DNA of 64,000 nucleotides, taken from Takakia lepidozioides (Eukaryota; Streptophyta; Takakiopsida; Takakiales; Takakiaceae). Every line of letters begins with the position of its first letter. The first letter of the stretch is position 1. Below the pieces are notes generated by a model. It was not told the DNA's origin, did not search any database, and saw nothing but the letters and a program-made list of their open reading frames with translations. A program made the position numbers and the translations under genes. The stretch lies in assembly GCA_030704615.1 (NCBI GenBank), contig CM060734.1, positions 7,376,001 to 7,440,000 on the forward strand, read 5' to 3'. Shown piece by piece: positions 34,354 through 45,568 of the stretch.

Positions 34354-34789
34354 ATGTGCAGAATGAGACCACTGCCAGCGGTTCGAAAAGCCGAGAGGCC
34401 GGGTATAGAGAAGTTGAAGCTGTACTTCAAAATGGATGGTTACAACGACGCATTGGCCTCATTCCTCCTGGCCACAAATGATGGGACCGGAAGAGAGATG
34501 GAAATCACAGATGCGGACAGAGCAGGCTGGGACCCTCATTGGCAGTTAGTGGACTCCCGATTTGAAGCCCACATACTGGGAACAGAATGGGAGTTCATGT
34601 CGAGCAGATGGCTGTACATTTTGATGGCAACCATAGATCATGGATGGCCCGGATGGAGGTGATTTCAGGGCAGCACCCACATGACATCGAGTGGCACTAC
34701 TCTGTGAACTCAAAGATTCTGGATGTGAAGAACGAGGACATGCCTCTTGTTCATCGGGCAATGCACCGCATGAACTAGTAAGTATGTTT
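34354..34789 (+). pseudogene. Copy C: isolated ParB-like exon of the same gene family
   Basis: The first frame reads IEKLKLYFKMDGY...WDPHWQLVDSRFEAHILG, matching the region before the key motif in copies A and B (copy A: WGPHWHTHNKEFKMML). A frameshift near 34600 then gives QMAVHFDGNHRSWMARMEV...DIEWHYSVNSKILDV. It ends MHRMN, followed by AACTA|GTAAGT, the same splice donor position as copy B (AACAA|GTAAGT). The core DGNHR is kept. No downstream exon was found, so this is a fragment. Confidence 0.75.
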
Positions 34790-34904
34790 TGTATTCCTCC
34801 TGTTGAAGTGTTTGCATAATGACTCCGCTCATGTGAGCATTGAGCACGGGCATTGTAGGTTATTATATTGGACATAGTGTGTGCTCATGTGAGCGAGGTA
34901 TAAC

Positions 34905-35210
34905 AAGATCAGTTTTATGGTGGTGGACACTGACACATACAGCATGCTGCTCGGACTAGACTTCTTAAAGAAGTTCGAGGCAGCAGTTGATACGGAAACA
35001 GAGACGCTACGGGTCAGGTATGGACCTAGGCTCAATGTGGCTTACTTTCCACTCCACACCATGAATCAATTGAAGCCAACGATTGATAATTTCCATGAAT
35101 TCTGCAAGAACTTGGCGGTGGAGCCAATGATAGAGGAACAAGAAGGCCAAACCGAGGTCATGGCTCTTGATGCATCCCCTCACAGTATACCGACGTATGA
35201 CCACAAAAGC
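34905..35210 (+). pseudogene. Retropepsin-like fragment of a Ty3-type retrotransposon
   Basis: The frame gives FMVVDTDTYSMLLGLDFLKKFEAAVDTETETLRVRYG, typical of the second half of the aspartic protease region of Ty3-type polyproteins (the LLG-x-D-F/W-L block). It is followed by a short linker. Neither the active-site DTG/DGG nor a reverse transcriptase is present. It is an orphan fragment. Confidence 0.6.
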
Positions 35211-35240
35211 TCTCGTGCCCATCGCTTCGCTCATCCCATA

Positions 35241-36233
35241 CTACATTGGTTCTCCTAGGATGACCAAATTGACCAGCCCAACAACATTGCTGAAGATATC
35301 GGGGTCACCATCACAAAATCTGATCTCAATGGGAGACAGCCCCCGTCTACGTACATCCTGTCCGTTGAAACACAAAATGTAGGGTAGGATATATGGGGCT
35401 TCGAGGCGTAATGTACGGAACTCCCCGAAGGTGTAGTATGGACCGTAGTAGGGAAACAAGTCCATCATGCTGTTGCTCCCACGAGGAACCACAATATCAT
35501 TGACCGTAAATAAACCCCGACCCATAGCAGGGTCAGTAGTGGCTCTCACAACATACCGTCTACCCCAATACTCGAACTCCACATTCTCTCGGATGGGGAT
35601 AAGAGGGTCGAGACGATTCCCCCAACAACGAGGCTGAACGGTCCTCAGTAACATAGTCCTATGCGCTTCCCATCGGGGGCGAGGATCCGGCTTAGGCCGC
35701 CCAAGCCGAAGGGGAGGAAACCTAGGGCGAAGCCGATCCATCCTAGGGGTTCGGGGGGCACATGCACGTCGAGATAGAGGTGGAGGTGGAGATGGAGGTG
35801 GTACTGCTGGCGGAGAAGATGAAAGTGGAGGTGGTTGAGGATGTAATGCTGGAGGTGCAGCCGGGGGTACAACGTCCGGATCAGGCAAAGAAACAGACGG
35901 GGGGGGGGGGGGGGGGGGGCGCACAATCGGCCTGCAAGTTGCTACTGCATGTACGGTGCGGAGAATCATCAAATGAGGACACTGGATCAGGGGGACCGCC
36001 TGAGGAAACCGGAGGGGGGGTGGGCCTACTCGTTGCCGGCCATAACGCCTACGACACCTACGATACCCCTCGACCCTATGCATCTCATCTACGTGGTGCT
36101 GGGGGAACCAACTGGTCACATCGGGCATACTTTTGCCGCATCCGCAATCAAGTTCTACGCGTAATGTAATTCGACAATATACGGTCGCCGCCTCGGTGGT
36201 CTGGTGCCGCCCGGCAGTATCCGTGCCCAACAC
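35241..36233 (-). CDS. Proline-rich protein with a possible SET-like domain
   Basis: This 330-residue frame has a long Pro-rich centre (helped by a G run at about 35896-35918 on the plus strand). Its C-terminal part contains MGRGLFTVNDIVVPRG, then FPYYGPYYTFGEFRTL and VVGLVNLV. This resembles the start (GRGLF...DI..G), middle (Y-x-G) and end (N-H-like) of SET lysine methyltransferase domains, but the NHS motif is not intact. The upstream minus-strand sequence (36560-36300; VPHIDSGP, HGEERPIAPD) may be its 5' part in broken frames. That part recurs inverted at 50435-50630. It is probably a repeat-borne gene rather than a host gene. Low confidence in the SET call. Confidence 0.35.
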   Translation of the reverse strand: MLGTDTAGRHQTTEAATVYCRITLRVELDCGCGKSMPDVTSWFPQHHVDEMHRVEGYRRCRRRYGRQRVGPPPLRFPQAVPLIQCPHLMILRTVHAVATCRPIVRPPPPPPPSVSLPDPDVVPPAAPPALHPQPPPLSSSPPAVPPPSPPPPLSRRACAPRTPRMDRLRPRFPPLRLGRPKPDPRPRWEAHRTMLLRTVQPRCWGNRLDPLIPIRENVEFEYWGRRYVVRATTDPAMGRGLFTVNDIVVPRGSNSMMDLFPYYGPYYTFGEFRTLRLEAPYILPYILCFNGQDVRRRGLSPIEIRFCDGDPDIFSNVVGLVNLVILGEPM

Positions 36234-36279
36234 TTAGTGCACCAACACTCAATCCTGTCGGGGGGGGGTCAAAGGTGGA

Positions 36280-37345
36280 CGTGCGTGGGCGTTGTGCCTC
36301 TAGACTAGCAGGGCTCTCACCACGGGGTGGTCCACGAGGGGGCAACCCGCGGCGCACCCGACTCGATCCCGGAGTGTCAACATCCTCCGCATCACCTGAA
36401 ATTTGGCCCCGGTCCTTCTACGATTGTGTCCGCCAGACTGTATTGTATCAGGTGCAATGGGTCGCTCCTCACCATGAAAAATGGTCGCTCCTGGGCCAGA
36501 ATCGATATGTGGTACTGCCTCCCCATCCAAGAGGGAGACGGCTCGATGTTTCCTCACCATCGCATCCTAATTAACACACACCACCAGCACTTTCATTTCT
36601 CAAAACCGTTGGCGAAAAAACCCTCTGTCCCTTTTCCACCCTACGACAGCAAAGGGTCACTACGCCCCAACACCGGGAGGCCGTAGCGACCCTGCAAAAT
36701 TCAAACTCCAAAACCCAGTATCAAAAAAATCCTATAAAGAAAAAAAAACAAATCCCAAAAAGACCAGTCCCACATTGCCTAAGGGCCTGGGCCTTTGCCT
36801 CAGCCTCGAGACTTTCAAAATTGGTAAACAAAGGCGGAGCATCCTTCTGGTGCTAGAGAGCCCAAGACAATAAATCCTTCCTCACGTTCTATCTTCAGGT
36901 TGCCCACACCATGGAAAAATTTATTGAGACCCAGCACTTTGCGCTTATCAGATTGAACCGTTTTTTGGATATGTGAATCCTAATTACACCGTTTATCCTT
37001 TCAACCCTAAGACCCACAACCAAAACCGCCAATCCAAAACCCAGCACCATAAAGAAAACCAAACACCCTACCCCAGTACCATATGAAAAAAAATAAAAAA
37101 ATAAAAAACTAAGAACCCCAAAAGGCCCTAAATCCTAAATCTAAAAAGCCCGGTCGTCGCCGATTGCGACGCGCGTTTTTTATTTGTGAGTACGGGGGTC
37201 GTCAGCCGCGACGGCACGCCGTCGCAGGCTGCGACGTGTTTGTTTTAATTTGTGAGGTCGGGGGTCGCAAGCCGCGACGCCCCGCTGTCGCAAATATCCA
37301 GTTTGAATTTTATTTTTTAAAACGGGGCGCAGACCCCCTCCGTCA
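36280..37345 (+). repeat. Left arm of a roughly 1-kb inverted repeat pair
   Basis: Inverted, 49745-50637 carries the same sequence in the same order. Landmarks: CGGAGTGTCAACATCCTCCG; CACCATCGCATCCTAATTAA; a LINE fragment with CTCAGCCTCG (about 36785-36925); CCAAAACCCAGCACC; CTAAGAACCCCAAAAGGCCC; and a terminal block rich in GTCGC/GCGAC (37140-37300). The ends face each other around 12.4 kb. The GCGACG-rich inner block forms several short hairpins. Confidence 0.8.
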
Positions 37346-37368
37346 CCAATCACTCGCTTTTAAGTCAC

Positions 37369-38010
37369 ATGTGTCTCCCCGAACATGAAATTGATGCGGT
37401 GAAGGATTTATGTGAGCATGTGGAAATGTCACAGGTGGAACAAGACAGGGCAGCAGGCGCTCCCCCGGGAAATCAGCAATTTGTCCCTTGGACGCCCCCT
37501 CGCTCCGTTGAGCTCGACGTGGCCAACAACGAGCACATGATGTGGCACCCGCAAGCCAACATCAACCTCTTAGCACCCATCTCCATCGAGATGTGGATGT
37601 TTGTGACAATGGGAACCAACGTGTATGCAAGCTCGTGTGAGGTCACGGAAACGGTGCAACACATAGAACTACACATTTCCATTTTTCCTCACCATTGTTT
37701 CTGTTCTTGTAGGACATGGGCCTGGATTCGGACACGGACATGTCGACCACGAATATGGCTGAATCAGTCCACTCCTCTTGGCGAGCGTCTTCTGCTGCAC
37801 ATCTGGTCGATCTCTTGATGGCCACAATGGAGGACATCGACAGATCAATCATCCAGCAAGCAAGGTACTACAAATTCCTCAGCGGGAAACAATGGGGCTT
37901 TGGGCCGGATAGGCAAGAAATGTTGGTATGAACAGCTTCAAGGTCGAAAAATCCAGTGAAATGGGCGACGACATTGCGAGAGAATATCAAAGGGACGCAT
38001 CTGCACCGCA
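37369..38010 (+). pseudogene. MULE transposase remnant (C-terminal third)
   Basis: An intron acceptor (TTCTTGTAG, ending at 37713) is followed by DMGLDSDTDMSTTNMAESVHSSW...QQARYYKFLSGKQWGFGPDRQEM. This matches the transposase at 24.4 kb (NMSIEEMADMPSCNLAETVHNAW...QQTRYRDCLRGGVGGKGPDKSEL), including the position of the intron. The frame is lost after 37930 and no SWIM finger is seen. Palindromic arrays follow directly. Confidence 0.7.
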
Positions 38011-38314
38011 GAGGTGAATACCTAGAGGGCGACGTCCATACTCACCCTGTGAGACGGAGAATTGAACCCGGCTGCAAAGAGGATTCCTGGCGATCTGACA
38101 GGAACATTTGGACTGCACCTCGAGGTCCAGTCATGTTGCCGCACAATGTCTCTTCCAGAAGTGGCGCGTGTGTCACGAGAGAAGGTCGGGCAAGTGGCAA
38201 AGAAAAGAGCAACATTTAATATAACCGTACCCAGGAATGAGGGGCAACATTTAATTCGATATGGCATCAAATCGGAGGGTGACGGCCCCACGTGCCTGCC
38301 CGAGAACATCACCC

Positions 38315-38790
38315 GGATGGAAAAACGGCGCCGAATTTCCTGCCGAGACCGTTCGGATGAAGTCGTCTCGGGGGGAGAGGCGACACCAGGCCGACAGAGA
38401 TCAGCCCCCGGATGGAAAAACGACGCCGAATTTCCATCCGAGGCCAGCCGGATGAAGTCGTCTCGAGGGGAGAGGCCGACACCTGGCCGACAGAGAACAT
38501 CCCCCGGATGAAAAAACGGCGCCAAATTTCCATCCGAGGCCCGTTGGATGAAGTCGTCTCGGGGGGAGAGGCCGACACCTGGCCGACAGAGAATATCCCC
38601 CGGATGGAAAAATGGCGCCGAATTTCCATCCGGGGCCGTTCGGATGAAGTCGTCTCGGGGGGTGAGCCCGACACATGGCCGACAGAGAATATCCCCCGGA
38701 TGGAAAAAACGGCGCCAAATTTCCATCCACAGACGCCCGTATCGGCCCTTCTTCAACAATTTTTAGTCGTTGCATCAAGTTTTTTGCGTT
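38315..38790. repeat. Tandem array, period about 96 bp, five units with internal palindrome
   Basis: Units start with GGATG(G)AAAAA at 38315, 38410, 38506, 38602 and 38698. Each holds an imperfect hairpin around CGGCGCCG (GGATGGAAA...TTTCCATCC) and the block GATGAAGTCGTCTCG. It lies just after the transposase remnant, where a transposon end is expected. Confidence 0.9.
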
Positions 38791-38833
38791 TTTTTTACTG
38801 GTTACACACTAAATTTGGAATTTTTTGCCTGCA

Positions 38834-39210
38834 GGATGGAAATTCGGCGCCGGATTTTCATCCGCCCCCGCTCCGAATTACCTGCAGGTTGGAAATTCGG
38901 CGCCGGATTTCCATCCGGCCCCGCTCCGAATTACCTGCAGGATGGACTTTTCCATGCCGGATTTCCATCCGCCCCCGCTCCGAATTACCTGCAGGTTGGA
39001 AATTCGGCGCCGGATTTCCATCCGGCCCCGCTCCGAATTACCTGCAGGATGGAAATTCAGCGCCGGTTTCCCATCCGGCCGCACTCTGAATTACCTGCAG
39101 GATGGACTTTTCCATCCGGCGTCTCGTGGATGACAACGGCTCGGGCGGAGGGAGGGCCACGTTGCGTCCTACTTCATCTGCTGGATGGAAATTCGGCGCC
39201 GTTTTTTCCA
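38834..39210. repeat. Tandem array, period about 53 bp, six units with internal palindrome
   Basis: Units start with GGATGGA or GGTTGGA at 38834, 38887, 38940, 38994, 39048 and 39100, with a related hairpin at 39183. Each holds GGAAATTCGGCGCCGG followed by ATTTCCATCC, then CCGCTCCGAATTACCTGCA. The palindrome is the same as in the neighbouring 96-bp array, so the two arrays are related. Confidence 0.9.
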
Positions 39211-39468
39211 TCCAGCGGGCGACTGATGAAGTCTCGGGGGGAGGGTGGGCCTGTCGGCGCCTGTGGCCGACCTCCATACCTACGACATTTAATGGCGCAG
39301 TTGCGCATTAAATGTTCTCCGCCGTCGGTTTTGAACCGGATGTTCCACAAGGATTCCGCGATTGCTTCCCGGATACGCCTTCGACACCTGATGTGACGCT
39401 TGGATGAAGTTCCATTCGAGGCATGTACGCACGCATACCTCGGGAGATTTTTTCTTTTGCTGGGACTT

Positions 39469-42400
39469 ATGCCGCGTGGAGAAGGGCGTGGCTCTCCTGA
39501 GAGAAACCCCACACCCAAACCGCGGCGGAAGCTGAAGGCTTTGTATTACGGACGGCGTCCAACCTCTCGCATGGCCAAACTGAAGCTCCAGCAGGAGATC
39601 CCATTGTCTTGCTCACAGCCCGCGCCAACTGAAGCCGAGCACTCTCAGGCAAGCCCCTTCCTCTTTCGCTTTGTGTAACATGTGCGGTCTTCCTCGCTTT
39701 CTTTTGTTTGTTTTGGCATCTTCAGCCTGGCAGCCCTGGAAGTGCATGGTTGCATTGCAAAAGCACGAGTTGGTGAGATGAATGATCAATGTCAGAGGGG
39801 TTAGAAAGGAGCCGGGTCGTTGCAAAAGCAGGAGTTGGTGAGAAGAATGATGAAGGTCAAAGGGGTTAGAGCCACGTCATTGCTGCATTGAGATTTGCAA
39901 CAGGGTGCACACCTTCGCTGTAGATGACAGGTTGCATCCCAGAATTAAGGAAATCCATGCTGAGCTGAGAAGATTGTCTGGGCAGATGAAGTGCCTTCAA
40001 AACATTTCACCCTCTTTTCCCGTCTTATCGAAATCGTCCTTAAATTTTCATGTTGATTTCAGCAAGTTACTGGTTGAGTGAACCTTAGATAGTTTGCAAT
40101 GCTTGTGCAAAGTCGACAGCTCTGGAAAAGGCTGCTTCTGCATGTGATTCTTAGGGATTGCTTGGGTTTGTTTTCATTGTTGTTCCACGATTGTTGCGAT
40201 GGTGGTTGCGATGGTGGTTCTCATTGCGATGTTGGTTCTCACAATTGTTGGGGATGACAGAGTGACGACGAGCCCGTCACGCTGGTGGTATCATCGACAG
40301 CTCCAACTGCTCGAGCAGTCACTCCAAAAGCCGCTACTCATCGCATGTTTGGATCGCCCAACTTGGGGCGGGAGGGCAAACTAAATCCTTTTGTTGGTGG
40401 ACGGGAGGACCTGCAGCGAGAGTACGACAAAATAGGCATTGGGGAGGTTGGTGCAGGCAGCATGGCAGGTGAAGGGCGTCGGATGAGAACAGCAGATCCG
40501 GCAATGGAGGAAGTTGATGCACATGCAGTAGGGCCCGCCCACGCAAAGAAGAAGAAGAAAGCCAAGCACATGCAATCCCCAGCGAGAGAGCCGTCACGGG
40601 CTGCGGAGGGGGGAGTGAGCAGGGCGCGCGAGGGTGTCATTTTGCCTCAATCAAAGGTGGTCGTCCTGGAGGCCTCCCCTGCTGCTACCCCTAGTAAGAA
40701 ACAGAAGGCCCGTGAGAGGGCAAAAGAGAGGGCAAAAGAACAGGCGAGACAGAAGGCTAGCGATGAGGCAAGAGAAAAGGCCACTGAAGAGGCCAAGGTT
40801 GTCGAAATGACAGATGCCCATGTAAGCGAGGGACGCACAGAGACGGTGGATCCCTCCAAGACACCACAAACAGGCAGTAACACACCGGTTACACCATCGC
40901 GGGTGGGAGCAGCCCACCAAATTACCCATACAGTGGAGACTGGAGGAGGGGAAAGAACACCACAAAGAGCACGGATTGTGGAAGTTCGAGGTGAAGCCGG
41001 GGAGAGGGCAGTAGAGACGGGGAGAGTGCTCGAGGTGGTTCCGGCGGTGGTTGACCATGTTGAGGACGACGAGAATGAGCTTTCTGACCAGGATGACATC
41101 CTCCCGGACATCCCCAGGCCCCAAACCCGAAGCATACAGGCTGGATTTGGCGATCCGGGTGGGCTGCCGGAGAACCCCCTTGCAACAAACATCATGTCGG
41201 AGGCGGATATGAAGTTGGCCGTTGCCAAGATGTTGGAGGCAACCCACAGCAACATTGGCAGGGTCCTGGGGGGCATGGTGTACCCGGCCAAGCTTCGGAT
41301 TCCCCTTTGCCGCTTGGTTTCATTGCAGGTGGTGAGACTTGCCCTCCCAGGCGATATCGACAAGCTGAAATTCTCTTTCCGGGAGGGATATCGAATGGGG
41401 TCTGCCTCGTTTTACGTTTCCATGGAGAACGACCACGGAGCTTCTCTTTCCAGCACTTGTCCGGAAAGATGTTTTACGTGTGGGACGGCAATCATCGCCT
41501 CCTGGCATGGATGGAGTACATAGCCCAAGCCCACCCCAACGACCTGGATTGGCATTTTGCCGTGGAGTGTGTTGTGCTCAAGGTTGCGGGGCCCAAAGAT
41601 CGCTTTGAGATGGCAGACATCAACTTGTAAGTTACAATGCCTCTTGCTTTGGAACTTTGAATTTGAAACAATCATTGCATTGCCAATCGTCATATTTGTT
41701 GCAAATTCTCATTTATGTATTGTTTAATGGAAATGTGGCATTGCAGGGTGACTGAGAATGCCTTCATTGCCACCAACTTGTCCCATATGCTCTTCTGAGT
41801 GAAGGATGTCGGGAAGCAAGGGGTGCAAGAGTTTGCCAATTCGCTCAGTGCCGACCTGCTACGCAAGTCGGAGGCAAAGGCAGACAGAACCCGGTATAGG
41901 CTGAGCATGGACGCCATGGTGGACTACATATTTCGGGTAAAGCTCCTGACTGTTTTGTTCAGCTTATTTGTCTCTCCTCCCCCAATAGAAGAAAAAGTGT
42001 TGACCAGGATTTCTAATCATATCTGTGCATTCTTGACAGACGAAAATTCAGCAGGATTTGGCACATGCGCGGAGGTTCTACACGGAGTCAGAGGAGAAGA
42101 AACTAACCCTCCCGGCACTGGAATCATATCTCAAAGCTGCAGAGGCGAAGGCCCGCATAAAGTACAAGTCGCGGATGGTAAAGTATGTGGCCATAGCTGA
42201 TCCCGCCCTTGGTGTCGACTTTCTGGTGGAGGTGGGGAAGCACTACTCCCACGCTCTGAAGTCCACGATGACATTGGAGAAGCTGCATCGTCTAGCCACA
42301 TCCTGTGTGGATGCAATAGAAAAGGTTATACATTCTTAACCAAATTGTCGTGGCAGCAATTCGTTTTTGTGGTGTTTGGCGCTTACTAATATGTTGGGTG

Positions 42401-44656
42401 GTTGGACAGACCCGGTGGCTCCAAATCTGGAATGGTTCCCAAAGTACAAAGGACATTTGTGTGTGTTTCTTGAATGCAGGTACTGCAAGTTCTCCCTTTT
42501 GGAGAAAGGTCATCTGTCCTTCGAGCCGCCATTATTCCTCGCATGGAGGAACCCTGGGGCTGACTCCATGTACACTGACGTTATCGTGAAGGAGTGGCAT
42601 CTGGAACATTTGCGCGACTACCCTTGGTATGTGGACCTTCCGCCCGGCTCGCTCGACTCATCCGAGTTTCAATTGAAGCTGGATGCGGAGGCCCGACAAA
42701 ACCGGGCTCCGCTGCCTCCGTTGGGTCCAAAGGAGGCGAAAGCGCTTGCCAAGTCCAGGAAAGCGGCAGAGCTTGCTCAGGCAGGTATTCAGGAGAAATT
42801 GAATGAGAAGAATAAAGGTCAAAAGAAACAGGGGAGTACAGTAACCCCCAAAAAACAGAAAACCACCGGGGCACCAGAGGAGACGCAGGAGGGGCCCCAA
42901 GGGAATGACTCCGACGACAACTTTGTGCAAGGTCCTGCGACTGCTGCTGCTGGTACCAAGTCACCGGTCGTCCGGGTTCCCAAGTCAGTTCGGACTGGGA
43001 CTGGCTCTGCCAAGAAGTTGGCATTTGAGGGCGAGCCTACACGGTGGTATTCGGCGGTGACGTTTCCGCAGAGGCCAAAGCTAGAACCCCCAACCATCAT
43101 CCAATGTGTCAATGAGAGCTTCCTTGACGTTATGGCTGCCAGGGCGAAAAAGGTGGCACACAGCAAGTCTGTGGAGAAGCTGAAGGGGAAAGCCAAGAAG
43201 AGGGCTCCCAGTACAGAGCCTAAAGACACCCCTGGTTTCGATTCCATGATGGATTGGGCTGGCGGGGATGCTCCTGGATGACGGTGGATGTATTGTGGTC
43301 CTTGCCACAAGAGGGAAGACCACAGACAATGTTGTGGCAAGGTGGACACCGAAAAGTGTCACCCCGGTCCTCCTCAAAAAATGGTTATGCATCAATACGC
43401 AGGGGTTGCAAACAGAGGGCCAGAGTGTAAGTTATCAATCTATTGCATTCACTTCATATTGTTGTGTATCTGAACTAGACCCTGGAGTTGATCCCTCTTT
43501 TGTTGGATGTGCAGACATTGGTGTTTGAGGCATATTGTTTTGTGAAGAGAGGGTCTACGTTCAAATTTTGCAACAACGGTCGTCTTGTTGATGCCGTTGT
43601 GGACCCTGTTACCTACGATGTCCTCTACAACTATGTGCCCCACTCCAGTATGCCAAAGGACACAAAGACAGGCAAACCGTGGTGGTACAGCCGGACCCGG
43701 AGCCCTGCTTTCATCCAAACCCTCATGGAGACGTGCTCGGATGTCCAAGGGCGGATTCTTGACCTCACATGCGGCACGGGTAAGCCTTCACGTGTACAGT
43801 TTGTTCCCTGGACCGATTGCAATTGCATGTCGCATGCTACTAATTGCCCGCTTTGTCCATCAGGTGCTTCAATGTGGGCAGGGACATTGTCCGACAAGCA
43901 TATCTTCGCCTTCGAGCCAGATACTGCCCTCCACAATTCTGAACTTGCAGCGGCTGAACGTCTGCCGAAAGAGGAAAGAGACATCCTCGGAGGATAAGGA
44001 AGAATCCGACAAGGAGCAGGGGGAGGTACAAGTTGGGATCGAGGCCGAGGAGCCCCCGGTTTACAAGTGAGTGGTCGCATTGTAAGTTGCCTCCTGATTT
44101 CGTGAGGCACCTCCCTTTGCTCTCTTATTTCATTGAAAGACCTTTTGTGCTTCTGCTGGTATTGACATTCTTGAAGTGGATTTGTTCTTACTATAGGATG
44201 CCAAGTACTGCAGGAGGGACATCTACACCGCAGTTTATGGGCAGGAGGAACGTGCCATTTTTTGCCAGGGGGGATTTCATGCTGAGTCCAGAAAGGGACT
44301 ACATCTTTCCTACTTATGCTACCCGGCTTGCTTCGGTGTCAATTAGGAGGTCTTCCGAACCTAGTCGTGTACAGCAGATTTTAGACGGGGAAAACCTCAA
44401 GAAAATGAAGATGAGGGAGGAGGCAGCAACTATTAGAGCCCGTCAGGCTCGTAGATTTGTCTTGGATTCTGCTGAGGAAAGTGGGGGAGAAGAGGCAGAA
44501 GATTCCCAGGAGGTGAGGTGGACAGTCCCCCAAGGAGAGGACAATATTTTTGAGAAGCATAGTGGAACTGATGCATCTTATAGCTCAGAGGATGGGGGGG
44601 ATGAGGGGGATGAGGAGGAAGGTGGGGCAAGTTCCTCGGAGGGTGTAGGAGAGTAG
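39469..44656 (+). pseudogene. Copy D: ParB-like/methyltransferase gene with deletions and a stop
   Basis: Exons seen: 39469-39648 (basic N-terminus, possible GC-AG intron to 40261), 40261-41626, 41747-41936, 42040-42325, a short piece from 42412, 42480-about 43280, about 43515-43782, 43864-44068 and 44203-44656. The ParB-like part has RIPLCRLVSLQVV, FREGYRMG and MFYVWDGNHRLLAWMEYI. The methyltransferase-like part has MLLDDGGCIVVLAT, SPAFIQTLMETCSDVQGRILDLTCGTG/ASMWAG and IFAFEPD, a better motif I than in copy B. The C-terminus is acidic. Damage: about 40 residues lost with a frameshift before the ParB motif (about 41440), a TGA at 41796-41798 where copy B has CGA, loss of most of exon 4-5 (42420-42480), and a frameshift/deletion at 43265-43285 that removes the motif IV region. 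Splice positions are otherwise the same as in copy B. Confidence 0.75.
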
Positions 44657-44799
44657 TGCCCATTCCGGCTATGACGGTTAGGACACACTTGTATAGATGT
44701 GGCTTGCCACAAAAATTGCAATTAAATATTGCATTTCATTGCTATGACGAGTCCACTGGTGCCAAATTCCAACTTCATATGACCTTATTTCCGTGCCTC

Positions 44800-44882
44800 C
44801 TAACCCTATTTCCATGGACACACAATGGTCCGCTCATGTTTTTTTTTTTTCCCGCTCATGCTCATGCCGCTCATGAAATAGC
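44800..44882. repeat. GCTCATG repeats after copy D
   Basis: Five GCTCATG or related motifs and a T run, ending GCTCATGAAATAG. The same ending with more repeats is at 63204-63262. It resembles the GCTCACG-rich ends of the MULE at 22-34 kb and may be a transposon end. Confidence 0.5.
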
Positions 44883-44953
44883 AGCCCCCGCACAGGCCAT
44901 ACCTAAGATGTAATTGTGGACCTGGTGCAGCTCCGTCTGGATGTGTTGGAAGT

Positions 44954-45568
44954 GTGGCTTGGTTCGATCACTTGGTCTGGTACATGATTAACCATCTTGG
45001 GGCATTTTTTCCTGATGCAACATACCCCTCCGCACAAAGCAAGTACTATAGCTTCATTGTATGGCTGATCAGGGCTGCAATACTGGCTCAGATAACATTC
45101 CAAATGATCCAAGAGCTCCTATTGGAAGCAACAAAAACTTTTGCCGATAATTCCAAGGCAAAATTGCTTGATAGGCTACCGGACTCCAAAGGGGCCAAAT
45201 TCATTGAGAGATTGATCAAACCTGGATCCTTCTCCAACAGCCTCCCCAAACCTGCGTTTAATAGCTATAAACGGCAACGCATTGAAGGGAACACTTTCCA
45301 GCAAACAGGGAGACCCAACCAGGGCAGGGGTGCTAATTTCAGAGGACGTGGGGGCTACCAAAGAGGTGGCAGGTTTGGGCAGAGACAACAATCTTTCTCC
45401 AACTCCGAGAAGGCTAAGTCCGCAACCAAAACATCCAATGGAGGCTCTGGATCCAATTCGTGCTCCACAATCGACATTGGGAGCCATGGTTCAAACCGAT
45501 CCAGGCAGATGGCAGGAGAGTTCTCCCAATCCAAAAGAGGAACTTTGATGCCTGGGAATGATCACTGA
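44954..45568 (+). CDS. RG-rich retrotransposon Gag-like protein fragment
   Basis: The frame of 204 codons has a helical first part (FQMIQELLLEATKTF..., DRLPDSKGAKFIERLI), then an Arg/Gly-rich stretch (GRGANFRGRGGYQRGGRFGQRQQ) that usually binds RNA, and a Ser-rich tail. I do not recognise the family with certainty. Gag-like nucleocapsid proteins of retroelements look like this. No neighbouring polymerase is present. Confidence 0.4.
   Translation: MAWFDHLVWYMINHLGAFFPDATYPSAQSKYYSFIVWLIRAAILAQITFQMIQELLLEATKTFADNSKAKLLDRLPDSKGAKFIERLIKPGSFSNSLPKPAFNSYKRQRIEGNTFQQTGRPNQGRGANFRGRGGYQRGGRFGQRQQSFSNSEKAKSATKTSNGGSGSNSCSTIDIGSHGSNRSRQMAGEFSQSKRGTLMPGNDH

Noticed and set aside
35762-36169. Glu/Val-rich plus-strand frame
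   Set aside because: It is the antisense of the Pro-rich tract and includes a G homopolymer.
38022-39518. Long open frames on both strands in 38.0-39.5 kb
   Set aside because: They are created by the palindromic tandem arrays and repeat the same peptide in several frames.
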